DNA of 25,311 bases from JAPXRI01 sp033813635 (GTDB lineage Bacteria; Bacillota; Clostridia; Oscillospirales; QAMX01), in the NCBI GenBank assembly GCA_033813635.1, contig JAPXRI010000040.1, forward strand, positions 1 through 25,311, in the 5' to 3' direction. A model generated the notes under the pieces. It worked only from the letters and a program-made list of their open reading frames with translations. It had not been told where the DNA came from and ran no database searches. A program made the position numbers and the translations under genes. This document shows positions 8,759 to 15,273 of the stretch, piece by piece; within the stretch, counting starts at the first letter, position 1; every line of letters starts with the position of its first letter.

Positions 8759-10234
8759 ATGGAAATGCAGAACGTTTACAAAGACATGTCGGAACGAACG
8801 GGCGGAAACATCTACATAGGCGTTATCGGCCCGGTACGCACCGGCAAGTCTACCTTCATCAAGCGTTTCATGAATACGCTTGTGATACCCAATATCAAGG
8901 ATGAGCACAGAAGAGAACGCGCTCTTGACGAGCTGCCGCAGAGCGGGGCAGGAAAAACCGTGATGACGGCGGAACCGAAGTTCATCCCCGAGGAGGCAGA
9001 GACGATCAGCTTTGGCGAAGCGAGCGCGAGCGTGCGCATGATCGACTGCGTAGGTTTCATGGTGCCGAGTGCGCTCGGGCAGTTTGAAAACGAACTGCCG
9101 CGAATGGTTTCGACGCCGTGGTACGACCACGAGATCCCGATGACCGAGGCCGCCGAGATCGGCACAAAAAAGGTAATTACGGACCACGCGACCATTGGGA
9201 TCATGGTGACGACCGACGGCAGCATAGCCGAAATTCCGAGGGAAGAATACGCCGACGCCGAGGAAAGGGTGATAAAAGAACTCAACAACTGCAAAAAACC
9301 GTATATAATCGTCGTCAATTCAAAACACCCCGGCGCTGAGGAAACCGTGGCGCTTGCTCATGAGCTGTCAGAGAAATACGGCGTAACGGCGATCAGTGCG
9401 GACGTGATGAACATGGACCAGGACGAGATCATGCGGATACTGCGGGCCGTGCTCTACGAGTTCCCGATCAGAACGGTCGACGTCTTCATGCCGAGATGGT
9501 TCGACTCCCTCCCCTCCGACCACTGGCTCAAAACGGGACTGTATGCTGACATCGCCGCCGTTTCCGAAAAGCTGAAACGCGTAAAGGATGTCGGCACGGT
9601 GGCGGAGAAGCTCTCAGAAAACGACAGCGTGTCGGCCTGCAAGGTTTCGGATATCAGGCTCGGCGACGGCAGCGCCGATATCAGATTTGAGATAGGGAAA
9701 GAAGTCTATTATCGGATCGTCAACGAGGAGACCGGCTTCGAGATATCCGATGAAGCGGCTCTCCTACCGCTTCTCGTGGAGCTCTCCGGGATTAAAAAAT
9801 CCTGGTCGCGCGTCGCCACGGCGATTGAGGAGGTCGACAGAAAAGGCTACGGTATTGTCGTTCCGGGAATCAACGAGCTCAAGCTCGAGCAGCCCTCCCT
9901 CGTCAGGCAAGGCAACCGTTTCGGCGTCAAGCTCCGGGCGAGCGCGCCGTCGATCCACATGATGCGGGCCGATATCGTGACCACCGTGTCGCCGGTCGTA
10001 GGGAGTGAACAGCAGTCGGAGGAGCTTGTCAGCTATCTGCTAAAGGAATTTGAGGGAAACGAGGAAAAGCTCTGGGAGAGCAAAATCTTCGGCAAGTCGC
10101 TGCACGAGCTCGTCAACGAGGGTCTTGCGAGCAAGCTTAACCATATGCCGGAGGACGCGCGAAACAAATTCAGGGAAACGCTCGAGCGTTTGATCAACGA
10201 GGGCAGCCAGGGGCTTATCTGCATAATCCTGTAA
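8759..10234 (+). CDS. spoIVA: Stage IV sporulation protein A (coat morphogenetic ATPase)
   Basis: The product is about 491 residues. Near the N-terminus it carries the family-typical stretch YKDMSERTGGNIYIGVIGPV with Walker A GPVRTGKST (about 24-32), then MIDCVGF as the Walker B-like segment near 100. It has the conserved C-terminus ending GLICIIL. SpoIVA hydrolyses ATP to polymerise on the outer forespore membrane and forms the coat basement layer. The GTG at 8747 lies only 1 nt after AAAGGAG, too close for efficient initiation. The ATG at 8759 (13 nt) better matches the usual N-terminus, but the start remains uncertain. A strong terminator follows at 10260-10289. Confidence 0.95.
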   Translation: MEMQNVYKDMSERTGGNIYIGVIGPVRTGKSTFIKRFMNTLVIPNIKDEHRRERALDELPQSGAGKTVMTAEPKFIPEEAETISFGEASASVRMIDCVGFMVPSALGQFENELPRMVSTPWYDHEIPMTEAAEIGTKKVITDHATIGIMVTTDGSIAEIPREEYADAEERVIKELNNCKKPYIIVVNSKHPGAEETVALAHELSEKYGVTAISADVMNMDQDEIMRILRAVLYEFPIRTVDVFMPRWFDSLPSDHWLKTGLYADIAAVSEKLKRVKDVGTVAEKLSENDSVSACKVSDIRLGDGSADIRFEIGKEVYYRIVNEETGFEISDEAALLPLLVELSGIKKSWSRVATAIEEVDRKGYGIVVPGINELKLEQPSLVRQGNRFGVKLRASAPSIHMMRADIVTTVSPVVGSEQQSEELVSYLLKEFEGNEEKLWESKIFGKSLHELVNEGLASKLNHMPEDARNKFRETLERLINEGSQGLICIIL

Positions 10235-10259
10235 CGGTAACAAAACAAACACATTCGAT

Positions 10260-10289
10260 CCCCCGAAATCTTTGAATTTCGGGGGTTTT
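10260..10289 (+). terminator. Rho-independent terminator after spoIVA
   Basis: A perfect 10-bp stem (CCCCCGAAAT/ATTTCGGGGG) with a 6-nt loop is followed by TTTTAAT, 26 bp after the spoIVA stop. Confidence 0.9.
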
Positions 10290-10293
10290 AATA

Positions 10294-10322
10294 TTGAAAA
10301 TGCAAGCTTTATAAGGTATAAT
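10294..10322 (+). promoter_or_regulatory. Sigma-A-like promoter of the hydrogenase-sensor gene block
   Basis: TTGAAA (10294-10299) and a perfect TATAAT (10317-10322) are separated by 17 bp, directly after the spoIVA terminator and about 60 bp before the first DRTGG gene. Confidence 0.7.
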
Positions 10323-10382
10323 AATTGAGATTGCTAAACCTGACCCATTGTACAAATCGAACACGAAAGGAAAAACCGTCAT

Positions 10383-10739
10383 ATGAAAATCAGTGAGGCG
10401 AAAAGATTGCTTGACGCGGAGGTCCTCTGCGGAGAGGACATGCTCGAGGACGAGGTGTTCTCTGCGTGCGGCGCCGATATGATGAGCGATGTTCTCGCGT
10501 TCGTAAAAAACCATTCAATGCTGCTGACCGGCCTTATCAACCATCAGGTGATCCGAACCGCCGAGATGATGGATATCCACTGCATTGTCTTTGTCCGGGG
10601 AAAAACCCCGCCCGACAGTATCCTTGAACTCGCCAAAGAGAGCAATATCGTTTTGATGAAAACGAAATACCGCATGTACTCCGCATGCGGGATTCTCTTC
10701 GAGGCCGGTCTCAAGCCGACCGAATGCGACAGGGTATGA
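10383..10739 (+). CDS. DRTGG domain-containing protein
   Basis: A 118-residue soluble protein consisting of little more than a DRTGG-type domain. The SMLLTGLINHQVIRTAEMMDI segment corresponds to the region giving the domain its name, although the motif itself is degenerate. DRTGG domains occur with CBS and phosphotransacetylase domains and are thought to bind ligands, but their ligand is unknown. In many Clostridia such small proteins sit beside [FeFe]-hydrogenase genes, as here. The gene is first in the block, with AAAGGAAAAA upstream of its ATG, and its stop overlaps the next ATG by 4 nt (ATGA). A second, shorter relative lies at 12636-12971. Confidence 0.75.
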   Translation: MKISEAKRLLDAEVLCGEDMLEDEVFSACGADMMSDVLAFVKNHSMLLTGLINHQVIRTAEMMDIHCIVFVRGKTPPDSILELAKESNIVLMKTKYRMYSACGILFEAGLKPTECDRV

Positions 10740-11164
10740 CGGAACCGGTTTTCCGGCGATATATCGTGGACGGAGAAGATTTTATGTCCGCGGGGAAGGC
10801 GAGCGCGGACGTGAAGCATATGCTCCGTCAGCTGGGCTTTGACAGTGATATCATCAGACGGGCCGCCATCGCCATGTACGAGGGCGAGATCAACATGGTG
10901 ATACACGCCCACGGCGGCGTCGCCGAGGTTATGATAACCGACGAAAAAATAGATATCATACTTAAAGACCACGGTCCGGGGATTGCGGATATTGAGCTCG
11001 CGATGTCGGAGGGGTATTCCACGGCGCCTGACAACATCAGATCGCTAGGTTTCGGCGCGGGAATGGGTCTTCCGAATATGAGAAAATATTCGGACGTTAT
11101 GAAAATAGATTCAAAGGTCGGAGTGGGGACCACCGTTTATATGACGGTGTACGTAAAGAAATAA
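10736..11164 (+). CDS. RsbW/SpoIIAB-like ATP-binding protein (anti-sigma-type GHKL ATPase)
   Basis: This 142-residue GHKL ATPase has the N-box around E49-N53 (YEGEINMVIHA), a G1 box DHGPGI (78-83) and a G2 box GFGAGMGLPNM (105-115). Lacking a histidine-phosphorylation domain, it resembles serine-kinase anti-sigma factors (RsbW/SpoIIAB) rather than a sensor kinase. I take the ATG at 10736, which overlaps the stop of the DRTGG gene as ATGA; a longer frame from 10685 would run deep into that gene. It may phosphorylate or sequester a partner in response to the neighbouring sensory hydrogenase. The partner is not identifiable, and no STAS-domain gene is visible in the window. Confidence 0.8.
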   Translation: MTEPVFRRYIVDGEDFMSAGKASADVKHMLRQLGFDSDIIRRAAIAMYEGEINMVIHAHGGVAEVMITDEKIDIILKDHGPGIADIELAMSEGYSTAPDNIRSLGFGAGMGLPNMRKYSDVMKIDSKVGVGTTVYMTVYVKK

Positions 11165-11299
11165 TGAAAGCGATCCGTTTCACACGTGCGGAAAATCATT
11201 AAACTAAACTCCTGACTCTGATTTTTGCTTTCCAGCCAGGAGGGTTGGGCTTTCATAAACGAAACCGTGCGGTTCCCGGGGAAAGGAACGGTTATAGAG

Positions 11300-12649
11300 A
11301 TGATAAGCAATTTTCATTCGGTTACGCTGGATACGGAAAAATGCAAAGGCTGCATCAACTGCATGAAACGCTGTCCTACGGAAGCGATCCGAGTGCGCGA
11401 AGGAAAAGCGATGATCATAAAAGAGCGCTGCATAGACTGCGGCGAGTGCATCAGGATTTGCCCGAACCACGCAAAAAAAGCGGTATATGACCCGTTTTCG
11501 GACATTGAAAAATACAAATGGAAAATCGCGATGCCTGCGCCGTCTTTTTACGGGCAATTCTCGAATATTGACGATATCAATTACATCCTCACGGCGCTTA
11601 AAAAAATAGGCTTCAATGATATTTTCGAAGTGAGCCGCGCGGCAGAACTTGTAACTCATCTTACGCGTAAAAATTTTGATAAAATCAAGAAAACGGCATC
11701 CGGACCGGTAATCAGCTCGGCCTGCGCGGCGGTGGTCAGGTTAATCCAAATCCGTTTTCCCGCGCTCTGCGGAAACGTGCTTCCGGTAAAAGAGCCGATT
11801 CACCTTGCGGCAAAAATGGCCCGGGAGGAAGCTGTTAAGAAAACCGGCTTTTCACCCGAGGAGATCGGCGTGTTTTTCATCGCGCCCTGCCCGGCAAAGG
11901 TCCGCTCGGCAAAATATCCGACCGGGAGCGAGAGAACCGATATCGACGGCGTTCTGTCCGTAAGCGAGGTATATATTAAAATGCTGTCGGCGCTGAAAGA
12001 TATTACCGAGCCCGAAGACCTAATGCGCTCCGGCATTGTCGGAATCAACTGGGCGACGAGCGGGGGAGAGAGCGCCGGGCTTCTCACGGATAACTATATT
12101 TCCGCCGATGGTATAGAAAACGTCGTCAAGGTGCTCGAGGAGATTGAGGATGGCCGGCTGAACGACGTCGATTTTGTCGAGCTGAACGCCTGTCCTGGCG
12201 GCTGCGTCGGCGGCGTATTGAACGTCGCGAACGCATTTGTCGCCAGAGCGAGAATAAAAACGCTGAGAAAATATCTTCCGATCACCCAGAACAAGCTTTC
12301 CGGAGAAGACGATAAACAGATGTACCGGGAGGGGCAGCTGGAGTACGAGGCCATCTATAAGCTTGACGACGATGTGAACGCCGCGCTTACGAAACTGAAT
12401 CAGATAACGGAAATATGCGACAGGCTCCCGGGTCTCGACTGCGGTTCCTGCGGCGCTCCGAGCTGCCGCGCCTTCGCCGAGGATATTGTCCGCGGCGCGG
12501 CCGCAGAGAGCGATTGCATAATCAGATTCAGGGACGATATCTCGGTTTTATCCAGCCTCGGCACAGCGCTTTCGCAGATTCTGCCGGCTCCTTTCAGACA
12601 GCATGTCAAAACGGAAACCGAAGGGAAAGATAAGGATGACAACGCGTGA
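11300..12649 (+). CDS. Putative sensory [FeFe]-hydrogenase-like iron-sulfur protein
   Basis: The product has 449 residues from the ATG at 11300. Two [4Fe-4S] ferredoxin motifs come first (C15, C18, C21, C25; C44, C47, C50, C54). A hydrogenase large-subunit core follows with altered H-cluster motifs: L1 SSACAAV (139-145), L2 APCPAK (195-200) and L3 ACPGGCVGG (297-305). The protein ends with a four-cysteine Fe-S domain (C381, C384, C389, C406). Retained ligand cysteines with loss of the first Cys of TSCC resemble regulatory [FeFe] hydrogenases such as HydS. Here no PAS domain is fused; the ATPase and DRTGG neighbours may take that role. The start is uncertain: a TTG-initiated frame from 11225 is longer, and AAAGGA lies 13 nt before the chosen ATG. 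Confidence 0.85.
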   Translation: MISNFHSVTLDTEKCKGCINCMKRCPTEAIRVREGKAMIIKERCIDCGECIRICPNHAKKAVYDPFSDIEKYKWKIAMPAPSFYGQFSNIDDINYILTALKKIGFNDIFEVSRAAELVTHLTRKNFDKIKKTASGPVISSACAAVVRLIQIRFPALCGNVLPVKEPIHLAAKMAREEAVKKTGFSPEEIGVFFIAPCPAKVRSAKYPTGSERTDIDGVLSVSEVYIKMLSALKDITEPEDLMRSGIVGINWATSGGESAGLLTDNYISADGIENVVKVLEEIEDGRLNDVDFVELNACPGGCVGGVLNVANAFVARARIKTLRKYLPITQNKLSGEDDKQMYREGQLEYEAIYKLDDDVNAALTKLNQITEICDRLPGLDCGSCGAPSCRAFAEDIVRGAAAESDCIIRFRDDISVLSSLGTALSQILPAPFRQHVKTETEGKDKDDNA

Positions 12650-12971
12650 TTTACGAAAAGCGCTAGGTCTGAAGGTTTTCTGCGAAGGCGCGGAAAGGGA
12701 AATTACGTCCGGCTATTGCGGCGACCTTCTGAGCTGGGTTATGAGCAGAGCGAAAAAAGACAGCGCCTGGATCACCGTAATGACAAACGTCAACGTCGCG
12801 GCCGTGGCGGTGCTCTGCGACGTGTCGTGCATAATCCTCTCGGCCGACGCCGCTCCGGATAGCGACCTGCTTTACAGGGCAGAAACCGAAAATATCGCGC
12901 TGTACGGCTCCGGGCTTGATTCGTTTTCCCTATGCGTAAAAATAGATGAACTCCTGAGAAATAAAAAATAA
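12636..12971 (+). CDS. Second DRTGG-like small protein
   Basis: A 111-residue soluble protein related in size and outline to the DRTGG protein at 10383-10739. The best-matching part is the ITVMTNVNVAAVAVLCDVSCI segment and the C-terminal helix (SLCVKIDELL). The DRTGG signature itself is poorly conserved, so the family call depends partly on gene context. The chosen ATG overlaps the end of the sensory hydrogenase gene by 14 nt; a longer in-frame start at 12603 would overlap more. The gene ends 4 nt before the PHP gene, consistent with one operon from 10383 to 13719. Confidence 0.65.
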   Translation: MTTRDLRKALGLKVFCEGAEREITSGYCGDLLSWVMSRAKKDSAWITVMTNVNVAAVAVLCDVSCIILSADAAPDSDLLYRAETENIALYGSGLDSFSLCVKIDELLRNKK

Positions 12972-12975
12972 GGGG

Positions 12976-13719
12976 GTGGGGAACATCGGCATCGCATACG
13001 ACTTTCACATTCATACCGCGCTATCCCCCTGCGCGGACGACGATATGACGCCGAACAACATCGTCAATATGTCCTTTTTAAACAGTCTCGGCGCAATCGC
13101 GATAACAGACCACAACAGCACGTTGAACTGCCGCGCCGTAAGCGAGGCCGGCGCCGCGCGAGGGATCATCGTCGTTCCCGGAATGGAGCTGACCTCCGCG
13201 GAGGAGATCCATGTGCTCTGCCTGTTTCCGGATGTCGCAGCGGCCGAGAGGTTTGGGGCGCTGGTGCGCGCAAGGCTTCCGGAGATTAAAAACCGGAAGG
13301 ACATATTCGGCAGACAGCTTGTCATAGACTCCCGGGACGAGATAACGGGGGAGGAGGATATTCTCCTCTCAAACGCTGCATCCATACCGCTCTGGGAGAT
13401 AGCCGATACACTGAAGCCCTACGGAGGAATACCGATTCTCGCACACATCGACAGGAGTTCAAACGGCGTACTCGCGGTGCTCGGCGATATAGACGCGGAT
13501 ATGGGCTTCTCCCTTGCGGAGGTCTCCAAAAACGCGGATAGGGCGTACTACGAAAAACGTTTCCCGTTTTTACACTTCCTGACGGACTCCGACGCGCACC
13601 GGCTGTGGGAGATATCGGAAAAAGAAAAAACAAACGAAATCGACGGCGACCTTAAGTCTGCCCAAGATATACTTGTGTTCCTGAAACAAATTGGTGAAAA
13701 AAGTCAAAAGAATTTTTAA
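12976..13719 (+). CDS. PHP domain-containing phosphoesterase
   Basis: A 247-residue PHP-fold metal-dependent hydrolase. The metal ligands are recognisable: HIH (11-13), DH (45-46), E71, H79, the HID triplet near 158 and the DSDAH motif near 205. A complete ligand set predicts a di- or trinuclear active site, as in histidinol-phosphatase and PolX PHP domains. The substrate is unknown; a nucleotide or phosphoester signal fits the setting. PHP genes of this kind recur next to sensory hydrogenase genes in Clostridia. The GTG start at 12976 lies inside a G-rich sequence (AGGGGGTGGGG), so the exact start is doubtful, but the conserved HIH motif needs a start very near it. Confidence 0.85.
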   Translation: MGNIGIAYDFHIHTALSPCADDDMTPNNIVNMSFLNSLGAIAITDHNSTLNCRAVSEAGAARGIIVVPGMELTSAEEIHVLCLFPDVAAAERFGALVRARLPEIKNRKDIFGRQLVIDSRDEITGEEDILLSNAASIPLWEIADTLKPYGGIPILAHIDRSSNGVLAVLGDIDADMGFSLAEVSKNADRAYYEKRFPFLHFLTDSDAHRLWEISEKEKTNEIDGDLKSAQDILVFLKQIGEKSQKNF

Positions 13720-13747
13720 TAATAATGTAGAATTATGTCGGAAATTT

Positions 13748-13756
13748 TGTTATAAT
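13748..13756 (+). promoter_or_regulatory. Extended -10 promoter of the catalytic hydrogenase operon
   Basis: TGTTATAAT is a TGn-TATAAT extended -10 element about 60 bp upstream of hydC, following an AT-rich stretch. The corresponding -35 (TAGAAT with 17 bp spacing) is poor, as is tolerated with an extended -10. It suggests the catalytic operon has its own start independent of the sensor block. Confidence 0.45.
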
Positions 13757-13770
13757 TATTTGTCGTCTGC

Positions 13771-13787
13771 GAGCAGTCATCCTGCTC
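13771..13787 (+). other. Leader hairpin upstream of hydC
   Basis: GAGCAG and CTGCTC pair perfectly around a 5-nt loop within the predicted 5' leader, 28 nt before the hydC ATG. No T-run follows, so it is not an intrinsic terminator. A stability or regulatory role is only a possibility. Confidence 0.4.
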
Positions 13788-13815
13788 TTGGAATATAACA
13801 CAGGGAGGATATTAG

Positions 13816-14316
13816 ATGAAAAACAAGCTTGAAGTGTTTCCTTTTAAGGATACACCTGAAAAGAGAGCGCAGCTTAACGAAGTGATCGACGAATATAAGA
13901 ATATTCCCGGTTCGCTCGTGCAGGTGCTGAAAAGGGCTCAGGAAATCTACGGCTATCTGCCTCTCGAGGTACAGATAACCATCGCAGAAGGACTGGGAGT
14001 CTCGCTCGAAGAGGTCTATGGCGTTGTGACATTCTATTCGCTGTTCACACTCAAGCCGAAGGGTAAATACAGAATTTCCGTATGCCTCGGAACAGCCTGC
14101 TATGTGAAGGGCTCGGGTGAAGTATTTAAGAAAATATCGGATATTCTCGGGATAGAAAGCGGCGGATGCACGCCCGACGCGAAATTCTCGCTTGACGCGT
14201 GCCGCTGCCTCGGCGCCTGCGGACTCGCCCCCGTTATGATGATAAACGACGAGGTCTACGGAAAGCTTACGCCGGACAATGTGGAAGCAATTATAAAGAA
14301 ATACGAAGCCCTGTAG
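13816..14316 (+). CDS. hydC: NuoE-like [2Fe-2S] subunit of the trimeric hydrogenase (HydC)
   Basis: A 166-residue NuoE-type protein: an N-terminal helical part and a thioredoxin-like [2Fe-2S] domain. The four ligands are C90 and C95 (CLGTAC) and C131 and C135 (CLGAC), the standard spacing. In trimeric NAD-dependent [FeFe] hydrogenases (HydABC) this subunit accompanies the FMN/NADH subunit HydB. The Shine-Dalgarno AGGGAGGA is well placed. The gene heads a compact five-gene operon ending with hydA. Cysteines C118 and C129 are extra and probably not ligands. The subunit name follows homology and gene order; naming differs between species. Confidence 0.92.
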   Translation: MKNKLEVFPFKDTPEKRAQLNEVIDEYKNIPGSLVQVLKRAQEIYGYLPLEVQITIAEGLGVSLEEVYGVVTFYSLFTLKPKGKYRISVCLGTACYVKGSGEVFKKISDILGIESGGCTPDAKFSLDACRCLGACGLAPVMMINDEVYGKLTPDNVEAIIKKYEAL

Positions 14317-14320
14317 GGAT

Positions 14321-14854
14321 ATGCAGGAAATTTCCTTAAATATACTCGATATCGTTGAAAACTCCGTTGCCGCCGGCGCAAGCGAAATCAGGATCTTCGT
14401 CGACGAGGATACGGGCTCGAATAGGCTTTCGGTAACCGTCGAGGACGACGGAAAGGGCATGAGCCCGGAACAGCTGAAGAGCGTAACAGACCCGTTTTAC
14501 ACGACGAGGACGACGCGAAGGGTGGGCCTCGGCGTACCGCTGTTCAAGATGCACTGTGAAATGACGGGGGGAAGCTTTTCGATAAGCTCCGAGCCCGGCA
14601 AAGGGACCAGGGTAAACGCCGTTTTCAATACCTCGCATATCGACGCCATGCCTCTAGGAAATATTGACGAGACGATTTTTATTATCGTCACTCAGCACGA
14701 AAACATCAATATTGTCTACGAGAGAACAAAGGATAGCGGGAAATTTCATTTGGACACAAAAGAGCTTCGTGCAATTCTCGGAGATATCTCTTTCAAAGAG
14801 CCGGAAATCGCGCTTTTTATTAAGAATTATATCCGCGAAAATTCCCCCACTTAG
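14321..14854 (+). CDS. Histidine-kinase-type ATP-binding (GHKL) protein
   Basis: A 177-residue GHKL ATPase with N-box DIVENSVAAGA (10-20), G1 box EDDGKGM (41-47), F-box DPFYTTR (57-63) and G2 box RRVGLGVPLFK (66-76). It resembles the isolated catalytic domain of a sensor histidine kinase, with no dimerisation domain, input domain or phospho-accepting His region. The C-terminal ~60 residues are not recognised. It lies 4 nt after hydC inside the hydrogenase operon, a placement repeated in many Clostridia. Whether it is an active kinase, a receptor for a signal from the sensory hydrogenase, or a chaperone-like assembly factor cannot be decided from sequence. It belongs to a different GHKL type from the protein at 10736. 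Confidence 0.85.
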   Translation: MQEISLNILDIVENSVAAGASEIRIFVDEDTGSNRLSVTVEDDGKGMSPEQLKSVTDPFYTTRTTRRVGLGVPLFKMHCEMTGGSFSISSEPGKGTRVNAVFNTSHIDAMPLGNIDETIFIIVTQHENINIVYERTKDSGKFHLDTKELRAILGDISFKEPEIALFIKNYIRENSPT

Positions 14855-14880
14855 TATAAGATAACGAAAGGAAGTATACA

Positions 14881-15252
14881 ATGAAAAGCCTTGAAGAGCT
14901 CAAAGCCATAAAGGAAAAAATGAAAACTCAAATGGGCATTCGCAACGACAGTGAGGCAAAGACCAGAATCGTCGTCGGCATGGCTACCTGCGGAATCGCG
15001 GCGGGCGCGAGGCCGGTGCTTGCGGCTATCACCGAAGAAGTAGCGAAGCGTAAGCTCACGGATGTCGCAGTCATACAGACCGGTTGCATAGGAATATGCC
15101 AGTTTGAACCGGTAGTTGAAGTATACAGAGAAAACGAAGAAAAGGTCACTTATGTCAAAATGACGCCGCAAAAGGCCGTCAGAGTCGTAAATGACCATAT
15201 TGTAAACGGAAATGTCGTAACCGAATATACAATCGGCGCGGCGGTAAAATAA
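14881..15252 (+). CDS. Small thioredoxin-like [2Fe-2S] ferredoxin protein
   Basis: A 123-residue protein with a thioredoxin-like ferredoxin fold: C37 in MATCGIAAGA, then C69 and C73 in QTGCIGICQFEP. The usual fold has four cysteine ligands (C-x4-C and C-x3-C). Here the partner of C37 is replaced by Gly at the expected position, leaving three, so cluster binding is uncertain or uses another ligand. The N-terminal domain of the next gene product (HydB) has the complete four. The gene is preceded by GAAAGGAAG and lies between the ATPase and hydB. It is commonly found in hydrogenase operons of this layout and may serve as an electron-transfer accessory. Confidence 0.8.
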   Translation: MKSLEELKAIKEKMKTQMGIRNDSEAKTRIVVGMATCGIAAGARPVLAAITEEVAKRKLTDVAVIQTGCIGICQFEPVVEVYRENEEKVTYVKMTPQKAVRVVNDHIVNGNVVTEYTIGAAVK

Positions 15253-15273
15253 CAAAGGAGGAACACGGAGCTT

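Noticed and set aside
10685..10735. N-terminal extension of the RsbW-like ATPase
   Set aside because: It would read through the end of the DRTGG gene in another frame. The ATGA overlap at 10736 gives a normal-length protein.
13741..13800. A Rex-type redox operator in front of hydC
   Set aside because: TTGTTATAA occurs, but the symmetric half TTAACAA is missing. The resemblance is one-sided and may come from the promoter itself.
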